The translations under genes were made by a program, and so were the position numbers. The notes beneath the pieces were generated by a model. The model worked only from the letters and a program-made list of their open reading frames with translations. It had not been told where the DNA came from and searched no databases. Below are positions 47,257 to 57,961 of a DNA stretch of 64,000 bases, in pieces. Source of the stretch: Qipengyuania qiaonensis (GTDB taxonomy: Bacteria > Pseudomonadota > Alphaproteobacteria > Sphingomonadales > Sphingomonadaceae). Positions within the stretch are counted from its first letter, which is position 1, and every line of letters starts with the position of its first letter. The DNA is taken from positions 1-64,000 of the forward strand of contig NZ_JAIGNO010000005.1 in the NCBI RefSeq assembly GCF_019711515.1, written 5' to 3'.

Positions 47257-48623
47257 AGCGCAGCGCCCAGTTCGCGAATAGTGCTGGCGAAGCGGGCGCG
47301 GATATCGGCAGCGCGGATATGCTCGCCGTTTCGCACGATGTGGCGACCGGCGGACCAGACATTGCTCACGGCGGGGCCTTCCACGCCGAAGATCCACGCA
47401 TCGAGCCGCTGGTCGGGCTGCGGCCAGTCGAGAAACGGCAGATCGTCGCGCAGGGCGACAATGTCTGCAAGCTGGCCCGGCGCGATCGCGCCCGCCTGGC
47501 GCCCGATCGCCTGCGCTCCGCCTTCGGCTGCGCGTTCGTAGAGATAGCGACCGTTCGAACGGGTGGCATTGTCGGTCAGCACGGCGCGCTGGCGATGCTT
47601 CAGGCGCTGCGAAACTTCGAGCATGCGCAGTTCTTCCGCAACCGAGAGGCGGATGTTCGAATCCGAGCCGATGCCGAAGCGCCCCCCGGCGGAGAGATAC
47701 TCTCGAGCCGCGAATATCCCGTCGCCGAGATTGGCTTCGGTGGTGGGGCACAGGCCGGCGACGGCTTGCGAAGAGGCGAGATCGGCCACCTCTCCCATCT
47801 CGAGATGGGTGGCGTGGATCAGGCACCAGCGGTGGTCGACCGGCATGTTGTCGAGCAGCCAGCGCACCGGGCGTGCCCGAAGGTGCGCTTCGACCTCCTC
47901 GACCTCTTTCACCTGCTCGGCGGCGTGGATGTGGATCGGGCCGTCCGGGCATAGCGCCAGGCAGGCTTCGAGCCCTTCGCGGTCGACGGCGCGGAGCGAA
48001 TGCGGGGCGGCGCCGAGGCGGAAGTCTGCGGGCAAGTTACGGATATTGCTGGCAATTGCTGCGTGGAGCGTCTCGAATTCGTCGATCGAATTGCCGAACC
48101 GCAACTGCCCCCCCGCGAGCGGGCGCTTGTCCAGCCCGCCATAGGTATAGAGCACCGGCAAATGGGTAAGGCCGATGCCGCTGGCCTCGCTCGCGGCGAA
48201 GATGGCGTTCGACATTTCGGCCGGATCGTCGAATTTTCCGCCGCCGAAAGTGTGATGCAGGTAATGAAATTCGGCCGACGCGGTGTAACCTGCCTCTGCC
48301 ATTTCGAGCTGAACCTGTGCGGCGATTGCTTCGATGTGATGCGGCGCGAGGATATCGAGGAAGCGGTACATGACCTTGCGCCAGGTCCAGAAATCGTCCG
48401 ACCCTTCCGGCCCGCGCGCTTCGGCCAGACCGGCCATGGCGCGCTGGAAGCTGTGGGTGTGGACATTGGCCATACCGGGCAGGGCGGTGCCGACTGCCGC
48501 AGCGGCATCGAAACCGCGCGGCGAAACCTCGGCAATCGTCCCGCCATCGTCGACATGGATCGCATGATCGGCCAGCCAGCCCGAGGGCGTGAGGACCTGC
48601 CGTGCCGAGATGATGCCAGCCAT
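47253..48623 (-). CDS. hutF: Formimidoylglutamate deiminase HutF
   Basis: 456 aa from ATG 48623. Amidohydrolase fold with metal ligands in GMANVHTHSFQRAMAGLA, HLPVLYTYGGL, IHIHAAEQVKEVEEVEAHL, CLIHATHLEMGEVADLASSQ and the GIGSDSNIRLSVAEELRMLE segment. It converts N-formimidoyl-L-glutamate to N-formyl-L-glutamate and ammonia, the first half of the five-step route of histidine breakdown. Divergent from hutI; overlaps hutC by 4 nt. Confidence 0.93.
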   Translation of the reverse strand: MAGIISARQVLTPSGWLADHAIHVDDGGTIAEVSPRGFDAAAAVGTALPGMANVHTHSFQRAMAGLAEARGPEGSDDFWTWRKVMYRFLDILAPHHIEAIAAQVQLEMAEAGYTASAEFHYLHHTFGGGKFDDPAEMSNAIFAASEASGIGLTHLPVLYTYGGLDKRPLAGGQLRFGNSIDEFETLHAAIASNIRNLPADFRLGAAPHSLRAVDREGLEACLALCPDGPIHIHAAEQVKEVEEVEAHLRARPVRWLLDNMPVDHRWCLIHATHLEMGEVADLASSQAVAGLCPTTEANLGDGIFAAREYLSAGGRFGIGSDSNIRLSVAEELRMLEVSQRLKHRQRAVLTDNATRSNGRYLYERAAEGGAQAIGRQAGAIAPGQLADIVALRDDLPFLDWPQPDQRLDAWIFGVEGPAVSNVWSAGRHIVRNGEHIRAADIRARFASTIRELGAAL

Positions 48624-48645
48624 TGGCCGTTGCGCCTTTCTTATA

Positions 48646-48661
48646 TTATGTGCATACATAA
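48646..48661. promoter_or_regulatory. HutC-like operator between hutF and hutI
   Basis: TTATGTGCATACATAA is an inverted repeat (TTATGT / ACATAA around GCAT) at the centre of the divergent hutF/hutI region, where a GntR/HutC-type repressor would control both promoters. The AT-rich 48640-48662 stretch also fits the two promoters. Confidence 0.65.
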
Positions 48662-48688
48662 TCACAGAGCGAGGAGACGCGCAAGAGC

Positions 48689-49906
48689 ATGGCAGGTCGA
48701 GTCTTCACCCATTGCAGCGCTGCGACGATGGTGACGGGCGGGGCGCCCTATGGGCTTGTCCGGGATGCCGCGATTGCAGTGGCCGACGGGCGCATCGCTT
48801 GGGTCGGCGCGAGGGCGGAACTGCCGCAGGACTGGACCGGGGTGGAGCAGCACAATCTCGGCGGCGCGCTCGTCACGCCGGCGCTGGTGGATTGCCATAC
48901 GCATCTGGTTTTCGGCGGGGATCGCAGCCGCGAATTCGCGCTCCGGCTTGAAGGCGCCAGCTATGAGGAAATCGCCCGCGCGGGCGGCGGCATCCGATCG
49001 ACCGTGTCCGCCACGCGCGACGCGTCGGACGAGGAACTGCTCGCCAGCGCGCTACGCCGCGTCGACGATCTGATTGCCGATGGCGTCGCCGTGATCGAGG
49101 TGAAGTCGGGCTATGGCCTCAGCATCGAACACGAACTGCGCATGCTCCGCGTCGCCCGCGCCATCGAAGCGAAGCGGCCGGTGCGCATCCGCACCAGTTG
49201 GCTGGCCGCCCACGCCCTGCCGCCCGAATTCGAAGGCGAAGCCGATCGCTATATCGACGAAGTGGCGATCCCCGGTCTCGAGGCTGCCGCTGCCGAACGG
49301 TTGGTCGATGCGGTTGACGGGTTCTGTGAAGGCATCGGTTTTACGCCCGAACAGATGCGTCGGGTGTTCGATCAAGCGCTCGATCTGCAACTTCGCGTCA
49401 AGCTTCATGCCGAGCAGTTGAGCGACCTCAAGGGCGCCGTGCTGGCGGCGGAATACGACGCCCTCTCGGCCGATCACCTCGAATGGCTGGCCCCGGAAGA
49501 TGCGCTACTGCTGGCGGAAAAAGACGTGGTGGCGGTGCTTCTGCCCGGCGCCTTCTATGCCCTGCGCGAAACGCGCCTGCCGCCGATGGATGCATTGCGC
49601 GAGGCGGGGGTGGCGATGGCGTTGGCGACCGATTGCAATCCGGGAAGTTCGCCGCTCTCCTCGCTGCGCCTCGCCATGAACATGGGCTGCACCCTGTTCC
49701 GCATGACCGCCGAAGAAGCGCTCGCTGGCGCGACCCGCAACGGCGCGAAGGCGCTGGGGCTCGAGGCCGAGTACGGCACGATCGAACCGGGCAAGCGCGC
49801 CGATCTTGCCATATGGGACGCACCCCATCCCGATTATCTCAGCTATTGGATCGGCGGGCATTTGCTGCGCGGCCGGATTGGCGCAGGAACGTATCACGAT
49901 GCATGA
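48689..49906 (+). CDS. hutI: Imidazolonepropionase HutI
   Basis: 405 aa. Zinc-binding [20 protein letters not shown] near residue 70, [40 protein letters not shown], the [20 protein letters not shown] segment and [20 protein letters not shown] are all diagnostic. It opens 4-imidazolone-5-propionate to formiminoglutamate in the cytoplasm. It heads the hutIHGU operon; GAGGAG lies about 12 nt before the ATG. The stop overlaps the hutH start by 8 nt. Confidence 0.95.
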   Translation: MAGRVFTHCSAATMVTGGAPYGLVRDAAIAVADGRIAWVGARAELPQDWTGVEQHNLGGALVTPALVDCHTHLVFGGDRSREFALRLEGASYEEIARAGGGIRSTVSATRDASDEELLASALRRVDDLIADGVAVIEVKSGYGLSIEHELRMLRVARAIEAKRPVRIRTSWLAAHALPPEFEGEADRYIDEVAIPGLEAAAAERLVDAVDGFCEGIGFTPEQMRRVFDQALDLQLRVKLHAEQLSDLKGAVLAAEYDALSADHLEWLAPEDALLLAEKDVVAVLLPGAFYALRETRLPPMDALREAGVAMALATDCNPGSSPLSSLRLAMNMGCTLFRMTAEEALAGATRNGAKALGLEAEYGTIEPGKRADLAIWDAPHPDYLSYWIGGHLLRGRIGAGTYHDA

Positions 49907-51431
49907 TCTGTCGCCCGGAACGCTCGGCCTGGCGGAGCTGGAGGCGCTGTATCGCTGCGCCGATCCCTTCCGGATCGACAATGCGGCGATGGCAGACGTC
50001 GCGGCTTCGGCGGACCGGCTGACCGCAGCCGTGGGATCGGGCGAGGCGATCTACGGCGTCAATACCGGCTTCGGCAAGCTCGCCAGCGTGCGGATCGGCA
50101 ACACCGATCTCGGCACTCTGCAGCGCAATCTGGTGCTGTCGCACAGCGCCGGTTTCGGCGAACCGCTCGCGCCCGAAATCGTGCGTTTCATTATCGCGCT
50201 CAAATGCCTTTCGCTGGGGCGCGGAGCTTCGGGGGTGCGGCCCGTCGTGGTCGAGCGGCTGCAACAGCTTGTCGAGGCGGGCGTTACGCCCGTCGTGCCG
50301 GAGAAAGGCTCGGTCGGGGCATCGGGCGACCTGGCCCCGCTGGCCCATGTCGCCGCCACGCTGATCGGCGAGGGTGACGCATTCTACAGGGGCGAGCGCA
50401 TTGCTGCGGGCGAGGCGCTCCAGCGTGCGGGGCTCGAACCGCTGGTGCTCGAAGCGAAGGAGGGGCTGGCGCTGCTCAACGGCACGCAGGTTTCGACCGG
50501 GCTGGCGCTGGCGGCGCTGTTCGACAGCTGGCGGCTGGCGATCAATTCGCTGGTCACGACGGCCCTCTCGCTCGACGCGGCGATGGGATCGACCGCGCCC
50601 TTCCACGAGGAAATTCACACCCTGCGCGGCCATCGCGGCCAGATCGTGTCGGCACAGACCATTCGCGATCTGCTGGACGGGTCGCAGATCCGCGAAAGCC
50701 ACCGCGAAGACGATCTGCGCGTGCAGGACCCCTATTGCCTGCGCTGCGCGCCGCAGGTGATCGGCGCCTGTCTCGACCAGCTTGCCCATGCGGGCGATGT
50801 GCTGCGGATCGAGGCCAATGCCGCGACCGACAATCCGCTGGTCCTGTCCGACGGGTCGATCGTGTCGGGTGGGAACTTCCATGCCGAACCGGTCGGGATG
50901 GCGGCGGACGGGATCGCCATTGCGGTGTCCGAAATAGGCGCCATCGCCCAGCGGCGGATCGCGCTGCTGGTCGATCCGGCGCTCAGTTTCGGCCTGCCGG
51001 CTTTCCTCGCCCCGTCGCCGGGCCTGCAATCGGGCCTGATGATCGCGGAAGTCACCAGCGCCGCGCTGATGAGCGAGAACAAGGCGCTGGCCAATCCGCG
51101 CGTGGTGGACAGTACGCCGACCTCGGCCAATCAGGAAGATCACGTGTCGATGGCCTGCCACGGCGCGCGCCGTCTGCTGGAGATGAACGCCAATCTTGCC
51201 GCCATTCTCGGCATCGAGGCCATGACCGCCGCGCAGGGCGTGGAATGTCGCGCTCCGCTGGAGACCAGTGGCGTTTTGCAGCAGGCCATCGGCCGAATTC
51301 GCCAGGCCTCGCCCGCTTTGACCGAGGATCGGCTGATGGAACCGGACATCGACGCCATGGCAACACTGCTCGGCTCTGCGCCGCTGGCAGACGGCATTGC
51401 GGCAGAGACTATTGCCGGGTTTGCGCCATGA
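49899..51431 (+). CDS. hutH: Histidine ammonia-lyase HutH
   Basis: 510 aa from ATG 49899. The MIO prosthetic group forms from Ala141-Ser142-Gly143 in [49 protein letters not shown], and [20 protein letters not shown] fit the aromatic ammonia-lyase family. It deaminates histidine to urocanate. The start overlaps hutI by 8 nt; the stop overlaps hutG (ATGA). Confidence 0.96.
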   Translation: MHDLSPGTLGLAELEALYRCADPFRIDNAAMADVAASADRLTAAVGSGEAIYGVNTGFGKLASVRIGNTDLGTLQRNLVLSHSAGFGEPLAPEIVRFIIALKCLSLGRGASGVRPVVVERLQQLVEAGVTPVVPEKGSVGASGDLAPLAHVAATLIGEGDAFYRGERIAAGEALQRAGLEPLVLEAKEGLALLNGTQVSTGLALAALFDSWRLAINSLVTTALSLDAAMGSTAPFHEEIHTLRGHRGQIVSAQTIRDLLDGSQIRESHREDDLRVQDPYCLRCAPQVIGACLDQLAHAGDVLRIEANAATDNPLVLSDGSIVSGGNFHAEPVGMAADGIAIAVSEIGAIAQRRIALLVDPALSFGLPAFLAPSPGLQSGLMIAEVTSAALMSENKALANPRVVDSTPTSANQEDHVSMACHGARRLLEMNANLAAILGIEAMTAAQGVECRAPLETSGVLQQAIGRIRQASPALTEDRLMEPDIDAMATLLGSAPLADGIAAETIAGFAP

Positions 51432-52216
51432 ACCCAGTTACCGTCATACCCGGCAGCTCGCCCATCGTGCTGGCGCAGCCGCATTCGGGCACTTTCGTGC
51501 CGGAGGATATCCGGGCGACCCTGACCGCGCGGGGCGGGATGCTGGCCGATACGGACTGGCACGTTCCGCAGCTTTACGACGGGCTTCTGCCCGATGCGAC
51601 TATCGTGCGCGCCGAGTTCAACCGCTACGTCATCGACGCCAATCGCCCGCCGGACGGAGCGAGCCTCTATCCCGGCCAGAATACGACCGGCCTCGTGCCG
51701 ATGGTCGATTTCGAGAACCATCCATTGTGGCAGGAGGAGCCGGACGAAGCGGAGATCGCGCGGCGGCGCAAAGCCTTCCATGCACCCTATCACGCGGCGC
51801 TGCGTGCCGAGATCGACCGGGTGCGCGGCCAGCATGGGTTCGCCGTGCTGTACGATTGCCATTCGATCCAGTCGTGCCTGCCCTTCCTGTTCGAAGGTCG
51901 GCTGCCCGATCTCAATATCGGCACCGATAACGGCGCGACCTGCGCCCCGGCCATCGAGCGCGAAGTGGCCATGGCCTGCGCCAACGGCCCCTATAGCTAT
52001 GTCGTCAACGGGCGGTTCCGCGGCGGCTGGACCACGCGGCATTACGGAGAGCCGGACCGGAACATCCACGCGATCCAGATGGAAATCGCGCAATCCACCT
52101 ATCTCGAAGCGGAGGAACCGCCCTTCGCCTTCTCGCCCGACAAGGCCGCCGACCTGCGCGATACGCTGGCGGAAGTCTTTGCGGGTATCGAAAGCACATT
52201 CGGAGAGCTTGCATGA
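51428..52216 (+). CDS. hutG: N-formylglutamate deformylase HutG
   Basis: 262 aa. Zinc-site elements: [64 protein letters not shown] and the C-terminal [18 protein letters not shown]. It belongs to the FGase/HutG2 family that releases formate from N-formylglutamate, which pairs with the HutF reaction. Overlaps hutH and hutU by 4 nt each. Confidence 0.94.
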   Translation: MNPVTVIPGSSPIVLAQPHSGTFVPEDIRATLTARGGMLADTDWHVPQLYDGLLPDATIVRAEFNRYVIDANRPPDGASLYPGQNTTGLVPMVDFENHPLWQEEPDEAEIARRRKAFHAPYHAALRAEIDRVRGQHGFAVLYDCHSIQSCLPFLFEGRLPDLNIGTDNGATCAPAIEREVAMACANGPYSYVVNGRFRGGWTTRHYGEPDRNIHAIQMEIAQSTYLEAEEPPFAFSPDKAADLRDTLAEVFAGIESTFGELA

Positions 52217-53892
52217 GTATCGACCGCCGCAACGCCCGCGAGATCAAGGCGCCGACCGGGCCCGATCTCACCTGCGGCAGTTGGCAGACCGAGGCGCCGT
52301 TCCGGATGATCCAGAACAATCTCGACCGCGAGGTGGCGGAAAACCCCGACGAACTGGTGGTCTATGGCGGGATCGGCCGGGCGGCGCGCAGCTGGGGCGA
52401 TTTCGAGGCGATCCTGTCCAGCCTCAAGACGCTCGCCGACGACGAGACGCTGCTCGTTCAGTCGGGCAAGCCAGTGGGCGTGTTCCGCACCCATGCCGAT
52501 GCGCCGCGCGTGCTGATCGCCAATTCCAATCTGGTGCCGCATTGGGCCAATTGGGACCATTTCAGCGAGCTCGATAGAAAAGGCCTGATGATGTACGGCC
52601 AGATGACCGCCGGATCGTGGATCTATATCGGCACGCAGGGCATCGTGCAGGGCACTTACGAAACCTTCGTGGAGGCGGGCCGCAAGCATTATGGCGGCGA
52701 TCTGACGGGCAAGTGGATCCTCACCGGCGGGCTGGGCGGAATGGGCGGCGCGCAGCCGCTCGCCGCGGTGATGGCGGGGGCCTGCTGTCTGGCGGTCGAA
52801 TGCAATCCGGAGTCGATCGATTTCCGCCTGCGCACCCGCTATCTCGACGAGAAAGCCCAGACTGTGGACGAGGCGCTGGCGATGATCGAGCGCTGGACCG
52901 CCGCGGGCGAAGCGAAATCGGTCGGCCTGCTGGGCAATGCCGCAGAAATTTTTCCCGAACTGGTGAAGCGCGGCGTGCGGCCCGATATCGTCACCGACCA
53001 GACCAGCGCGCACGATCCGGTCAATGGCTACCTCCCCCTCGGCTGGACCATGGGCGAATGGCGCGCGAAGCGCGAAAGCGATCCCAAGGCGGTCGAGACA
53101 GCCGCGCGCGCCTCGATGCGCAAGCAGGTCGAGGCGATGCTCGCCTTCTGGGACGCTGGCGTGCCCACGCTCGATTACGGCAACAATATCCGGCAGGTCG
53201 CGCTGGAAGAGGGGCTGGAGAATGCCTTCGCCTTTCCCGGCTTCGTGCCCGCCTATATCCGCCCGCTATTCTGTCGCGGGATCGGCCCGTTCCGCTGGGC
53301 CGCGCTGTCGGGCGACCCGGAGGATATCTACAAGACCGACGCCAGGGTGAAGGAGCTGCTGCCCGACAACCATCACCTGCACAACTGGCTGGACATGGCG
53401 CGCGAGCGGATTGCCTTTCAGGGCCTGCCCGCGCGCATCTGCTGGGTGGGGCTGGGCGACCGCCACCGGCTGGGCATGGCGTTCAACGAGATGGTCGCGA
53501 GCGGCGAACTCAAGGCCCCGGTCGTGATCGGGCGCGACCACCTCGATTCCGGTTCGGTCGCCAGCCCCAATCGCGAGACCGAGGCGATGAAAGATGGCAG
53601 CGACGCGGTCAGTGACTGGCCGCTGCTGAATGCGCTGCTCAACACCGCCAGCGGGGCCACCTGGGTCAGCCTGCATCATGGCGGCGGCGTGGGCATGGGG
53701 TTCAGCCAGCATGCCGGCATGGTGATCGTCGCGGACGGCACCGAGGACGCGGCGCGGCGGCTGGAGCGCGTGCTGTGGAACGATCCGGCCACCGGCGTCA
53801 TGCGCCATGCCGATGCGGGCTACGACGAAGCGGTGGACTGTGCCCGCGAGAAAGGTCTGCGCCTGCCCGCCATCCTGGGCGAAGAGCCGTAA
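52213..53892 (+). CDS. hutU: Urocanate hydratase HutU
   Basis: 559 aa, typical length. N-terminal [19 protein letters not shown] segment ([18 protein letters not shown]), [40 protein letters not shown], the NAD-site region [40 protein letters not shown] [20 protein letters not shown] and the [20 protein letters not shown] end are diagnostic. It converts urocanate to imidazolone propionate using NAD as a bound cofactor. Last gene of the hut operon; no histidine or urocanate transporter follows. Confidence 0.97.
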   Translation: MSIDRRNAREIKAPTGPDLTCGSWQTEAPFRMIQNNLDREVAENPDELVVYGGIGRAARSWGDFEAILSSLKTLADDETLLVQSGKPVGVFRTHADAPRVLIANSNLVPHWANWDHFSELDRKGLMMYGQMTAGSWIYIGTQGIVQGTYETFVEAGRKHYGGDLTGKWILTGGLGGMGGAQPLAAVMAGACCLAVECNPESIDFRLRTRYLDEKAQTVDEALAMIERWTAAGEAKSVGLLGNAAEIFPELVKRGVRPDIVTDQTSAHDPVNGYLPLGWTMGEWRAKRESDPKAVETAARASMRKQVEAMLAFWDAGVPTLDYGNNIRQVALEEGLENAFAFPGFVPAYIRPLFCRGIGPFRWAALSGDPEDIYKTDARVKELLPDNHHLHNWLDMARERIAFQGLPARICWVGLGDRHRLGMAFNEMVASGELKAPVVIGRDHLDSGSVASPNRETEAMKDGSDAVSDWPLLNALLNTASGATWVSLHHGGGVGMGFSQHAGMVIVADGTEDAARRLERVLWNDPATGVMRHADAGYDEAVDCAREKGLRLPAILGEEP

Positions 53893-53992
53893 AACGCCGT
53901 TCGCGGACATTAGCAAACCGTTGATCGATGGGGCTTTGCGCCGACGCCGAGTACCGCTAGCCTCCGCGCCGCATCTCAGGGGAGACACATCG

Positions 53993-55780
53993 ATGAACCG
54001 CAATTACACCCGCCTCGCATCGGCGATCGCCATCGCCTGCGCCACGGTTTCCACGCCTGCTGTCGCGCAGGACCATTCCGGGCATCACGCGGGCATGTCC
54101 GCCGGCGAGCACGAGACGGCCAAGCTCCATGCGCTGTTCGAACGCAGCGAAGCCGAAGCGCTCGACCGCAACCCGATTTCCGCTTTCTTCCGCGACGACT
54201 TTTCGGACGCGGACAGGCTGGGCGACTTTTCTCCCGCCAGCTATGCCGCCGAGCGTGCGGCTGCCGAGGCCAATCTGGCCGAGCTCGCCGGTGTGGACCG
54301 CGATGCCCTGAGCGAGACCGACCGGATCGCCTACAACGTTTTCGAATACACCCAGCAGCGCACATTGGCGATGACCTCCGCCGACGTCCTGCCGACCGTG
54401 CTGGCGCTGCCGATCGACCATTTCCGCGGGTTGCATGTCTTCTACCCGCGCTTCTCCGCCCCCGGTGCCCTGATGCCGTATGACACGGTCGAAGATTACG
54501 AGAACAATTTTAGCCGGCATCGCGAAATGGCGAAGGTCGTCGATCAGGCTATCGCCCGCTTCGAGGCCGGGGCTGCGGCGGGCATCACCCTGCCGCGCAT
54601 GTCGGTCGAGCTGATGATCGAACAGTTGGGGGTGCAACTGGATGCACCGATCGAGGAAAGCCCCTATTGGGCGCCGGTTGCGAATTTTCCCGACAGCATT
54701 CCGCAGGCCGAACGGGACCGGCTGACGCAGGAGCATCGCGAAGTGCTGACCGGCACGCTGATGCCCGCCTATAAAAAGCTGCGCGATTACCTCGCCGACG
54801 AATATCTGGCGCAGGCGCGCACGACTATCGCGGCGACCGACAATCCGGGCGGCGAGGCCTATTACGCCTACCGGATCGAAGACAACACCACCCTGCCGCT
54901 GACCGCCCAGCAGGTCCACGAAACCGGTCTGGCGGAAGTCGCCCGCATCAATGCCGCGATCGAGGAAGCCAAGGCCGAGGCGGGCGGCCGCACGGATGAA
55001 ACCTACACCACCAAGGCCGATCTGCAGGCGGCCTGGTACGATGTGGCCGAACAGGTCGATCCGCTGATGGACCGGCTGTTCCTGCGCCAGCCCAAGACCG
55101 AGCTGCGCATCGAACCCTACGAACCCTATCGCGAGAAATTCAATCTCGCCGCCAGCTACATGTCCGGCAAGGCAGACGGATCGCGTCCGGGCATATTCTA
55201 TTTCAGCGGCTACAATGTCGCAGAGCGCAAGCTCGGCACCTCGATCGCGCTCTACATGCACGAGGGCAATCCGGGCCATCACTTTCAGTCGATGTTCGCC
55301 ATCGAGAACGAGGAGCTGCCCGAATTCATGCGTTACGGCGGCTTCACCGCGTTCAGCGAGGGCTGGGGGCTCTATGCCGAAAGCCTCGGCTACGAACTCG
55401 GCCTGTACGACAATCCGATCCACCGGCTCGACGCGCTTCAGGGCGGGGAGCTGCTGCGGGCCGTGCGGCTGGTGGTCGATACGGGCATGCATGCGCTCGG
55501 CTGGAGCCGCGAGAAAGCCATCGAATATATGGTGGCCAACGGCCAGGCACGCGACTTCGCGGAAAGCGAAACCGCGCGCTACATCGTGATGCCGGCGCAG
55601 GCGCTGGCCTACAAGACGGGCGAATTGAAGATCAAGGAACTGCGCGCGAAAGCCACTGCCGCACTGGGCGACGCGTTCGACGTGCGCAAATTCCACGAAC
55701 AGGTGCTCGATACCGGCGATATGCCGCTGCCGGTGCTGGAGGCCAAGATCGACGCCTGGATCGCCGGCGGCGGCCAGTAA
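53993..55780 (+). CDS. Exported DUF885-family putative metallopeptidase
   Basis: 595 aa from ATG 53993, with GGGGAG 9 nt upstream. Signal peptide RLASAIAIACATVSTPAVAQ, cut near VAQ-DHS. A His-rich start (DHSGHHAGMS) and the family's HEGNPGHH motif at residues 423-430, then FRYGGFTAFSEGWGLYAES-like EFMRYGGFTAFSEGWGLYAE with a metal-ligand Glu, are visible. DUF885 proteins are treated as zinc-dependent carboxypeptidase-like enzymes. It lies 100 nt after hutU, probably in its own transcript, and ends at a bidirectional terminator. Confidence 0.88.
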   Translation: MNRNYTRLASAIAIACATVSTPAVAQDHSGHHAGMSAGEHETAKLHALFERSEAEALDRNPISAFFRDDFSDADRLGDFSPASYAAERAAAEANLAELAGVDRDALSETDRIAYNVFEYTQQRTLAMTSADVLPTVLALPIDHFRGLHVFYPRFSAPGALMPYDTVEDYENNFSRHREMAKVVDQAIARFEAGAAAGITLPRMSVELMIEQLGVQLDAPIEESPYWAPVANFPDSIPQAERDRLTQEHREVLTGTLMPAYKKLRDYLADEYLAQARTTIAATDNPGGEAYYAYRIEDNTTLPLTAQQVHETGLAEVARINAAIEEAKAEAGGRTDETYTTKADLQAAWYDVAEQVDPLMDRLFLRQPKTELRIEPYEPYREKFNLAASYMSGKADGSRPGIFYFSGYNVAERKLGTSIALYMHEGNPGHHFQSMFAIENEELPEFMRYGGFTAFSEGWGLYAESLGYELGLYDNPIHRLDALQGGELLRAVRLVVDTGMHALGWSREKAIEYMVANGQARDFAESETARYIVMPAQALAYKTGELKIKELRAKATAALGDAFDVRKFHEQVLDTGDMPLPVLEAKIDAWIAGGGQ

Positions 55781-55803
55781 GGCACAGTCTCGACACGAAC
55801 AAA

Positions 55804-55832
55804 GGGCCGCCCGACAAATCGCCGGGCGGCCC
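55804..55832. terminator. Bidirectional Rho-independent terminator
   Basis: GGGCCGCCCG (55804-55813) and CGGGCGGCCC (55823-55832) form a perfect 10-bp stem with a 9-nt loop, between the convergent DUF885 and S9 peptidase genes. On the plus strand it is followed by a T-rich run (TCTCCTTT), and on the minus strand by TTTG. Confidence 0.85.
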
Positions 55833-55853
55833 TCTCCTTTGTCCGTCGGGAAG

Positions 55854-57908
55854 CTATTCCTCGCTGGCGGTTCCCGTCGTGCCCGCTGGCAGATCGGGGC
55901 GGGCTGGCGGAAGCGGTGCGTCGCGGTCGCCGGTCTTCAGATAGGTGTCGAACCAGCGCATCATGCGCAGATTGTATTCGTAGCGCGCGGCCGCCTTGCG
56001 GTTGCCATGCCCTTCGCCCGGATAGAGCACCAGCCGTACCGGCACATCGGGCTTGCGCACCTTCATGCTGCGATACAGTTCATAGCTCTGGCTCGGCGCG
56101 ACGCGGGTATCGTCGGCGCCGTGCATGATCAGCAGCGGCGTGTTCGCCTTGTCGACATGGTAGATCGGCGAGACTTCGAGCATGCCCTGCCAGTCGTCCC
56201 ACGGCCATTTGCCCGAATGGACATTGTACATTTCGTAGGGAATGTCTGTGGTGCCGAACTTGCTGATCTGGTTCGAAATGCCCACGAACATCACGCCCGC
56301 GGCGAATTCCTCGCTCGCGAAGGTCGAACTCCACGCGGTGGCATAGCCGCCATAGGATCCACCGGTGATCCCGGTGCGATCCGCATCGGCAATGCCTTCC
56401 GCGACCAGCGCGCGCTTGGCATCGACCAGATCGGTGAATTCGGGATCGGTGTAATTGCCCGTATGCTGCTTGGAAAAGGCGGTGCCGTACCCCGTCGAAC
56501 CGCGATAGTTCGGCAGGAATACCGCATAGCCCTGCCCTGCCGCGACCTGGCCGGGCTTGGAATAGGCGGTCTGCCAGCCATTGCTGTCATGCGCTTCCGG
56601 CCCGCCATGGACGTTCAGGATCAGCGGTGCGCCGCCGCGCGGAATGCGGCCCACGGGCTCGATCAGCACGCCTTCGACCTGCTGGCCGTCGCGCGCGGTA
56701 TAGGTGAAGGCCCGCTGCTTGCCGAAATCGATCTCCGACAGCCATGGATTATGCGTCGTCCAGCGCTGGAAGGCGTTGTTCGACCAGACGAACAGTTCGG
56801 TCGGGTGCTGCGGACTGTTGGCTTCGACCGCGATGGTGCCGCCGCCCGCCTCGACGGCGGTGAGGATCAGGGCGCCGCCATCGTGTTCGGCCGCGACCGT
56901 GCCGTCGGCATTGTAGATCCGCAGCGCGCTCTGCGCGCCCTTGTGGATCACCGCCGCGAGCCGCCCGTCGGGTAGCCATTCGGCATCGATCGCCGCCTCG
57001 GGCGCGCCCGCATTCAGGGCGCGGTATTCGCCGGTGGCGATATCGACGAGATGCAGCGTCGTATCCGCCGGATCGTTCATGTCGACGCCCGCGATCATCG
57101 AAAGCTGCTTGCCGTCGGGCGAGACTTCGATATCGCCAAGCTTGCCCGGCGTTTCGACCACGCGCACCACCTTGCCGCTGGCGAGATCGAGGATGTGGGC
57201 GCGCTTGGAGGTATACTCATCGTCGATCTGCGGCGTTGGCGCGCTGTCGACAACGCCAAGCCGGCCGTCGGGTGCGACGCGGAAGGCGCTGACATAGCCG
57301 GGGATGGTGACGGCTTTCGGCTTGGCATCGACCTCATCGCCTGCCCGGGCCGAGAACAGGCGGTTGAGCTTCGCCTCTTCCTCGTAAACGATCGAATCGA
57401 AACCGGCTTTCGACTGTTTCTCGCGCACCTCGTTCTCGTCGGCACCGGCGAGCATCCAGATCGTGCCGCCATCGGGCGACCAGGCGTAGCTGCGCACCGC
57501 AGCGCCTTCGACCGCGGCCAGCTTGCGCTGCGCACCGCCATCGACTGGAATGCCCCAGACCGCGGCCTTTTCGTCTTCGTCGGCCCAGACGAAACCGACC
57601 ATCCGGCCATCGGGCGAGAAGGTCACGTTCGAAACGTCGATATCTTCGGGCAGGAAGGCGCGGGCGCTGTTCGGACCATAGGCGAGGTTGAGCCGCTCTT
57701 CGGTCGCGCCGTTTTCCTCGCCGTCGGTCACGTCGGGCAGGCTGGCGGTGGTATAGGCGATCCGGCTGCCATCGGGCGAAACGGCGATGCTACCCACGCC
57801 TTCGAGCCGGGCGACGTCTTCCGCCGTCATCGGCCGGGCCTGCGCCTGTGCGGCGAGCGAGACGGAGGCGAGCAGGGTGGCAGCGGTAAGCGGCACGCGA
57901 AGGGTCAT
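55854..57908 (-). CDS. Exported S9 family (prolyl oligopeptidase-type) peptidase
   Basis: 684 aa from ATG 57908. Signal peptide PLTAATLLASVSLAAQAQA. N-terminal beta-propeller with repeated SPDG blades (VSPDGSRIAYTTA, FSPDGRMVGFVWA, WSPDGGTIWMLA, VSPDGKQLSMIA) and a C-terminal alpha/beta hydrolase domain with the nucleophile motif TGGSYGGYATAWSS, Asp in LLIMHGADDTRVAPSQSYEL and His in YPGEGHGN. It resembles dipeptidyl/acylaminoacyl peptidases that clip periplasmic peptides. Longer upstream frames are not supported. Confidence 0.92.
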   Translation of the reverse strand: MTLRVPLTAATLLASVSLAAQAQARPMTAEDVARLEGVGSIAVSPDGSRIAYTTASLPDVTDGEENGATEERLNLAYGPNSARAFLPEDIDVSNVTFSPDGRMVGFVWADEDEKAAVWGIPVDGGAQRKLAAVEGAAVRSYAWSPDGGTIWMLAGADENEVREKQSKAGFDSIVYEEEAKLNRLFSARAGDEVDAKPKAVTIPGYVSAFRVAPDGRLGVVDSAPTPQIDDEYTSKRAHILDLASGKVVRVVETPGKLGDIEVSPDGKQLSMIAGVDMNDPADTTLHLVDIATGEYRALNAGAPEAAIDAEWLPDGRLAAVIHKGAQSALRIYNADGTVAAEHDGGALILTAVEAGGGTIAVEANSPQHPTELFVWSNNAFQRWTTHNPWLSEIDFGKQRAFTYTARDGQQVEGVLIEPVGRIPRGGAPLILNVHGGPEAHDSNGWQTAYSKPGQVAAGQGYAVFLPNYRGSTGYGTAFSKQHTGNYTDPEFTDLVDAKRALVAEGIADADRTGITGGSYGGYATAWSSTFASEEFAAGVMFVGISNQISKFGTTDIPYEMYNVHSGKWPWDDWQGMLEVSPIYHVDKANTPLLIMHGADDTRVAPSQSYELYRSMKVRKPDVPVRLVLYPGEGHGNRKAAARYEYNLRMMRWFDTYLKTGDRDAPLPPARPDLPAGTTGTASEE

Positions 57909-57961
57909 AGTGTTACGGTCCTCTCCTGAAACTTGGTGAGGGCCGCTATACCGATGCTGCG

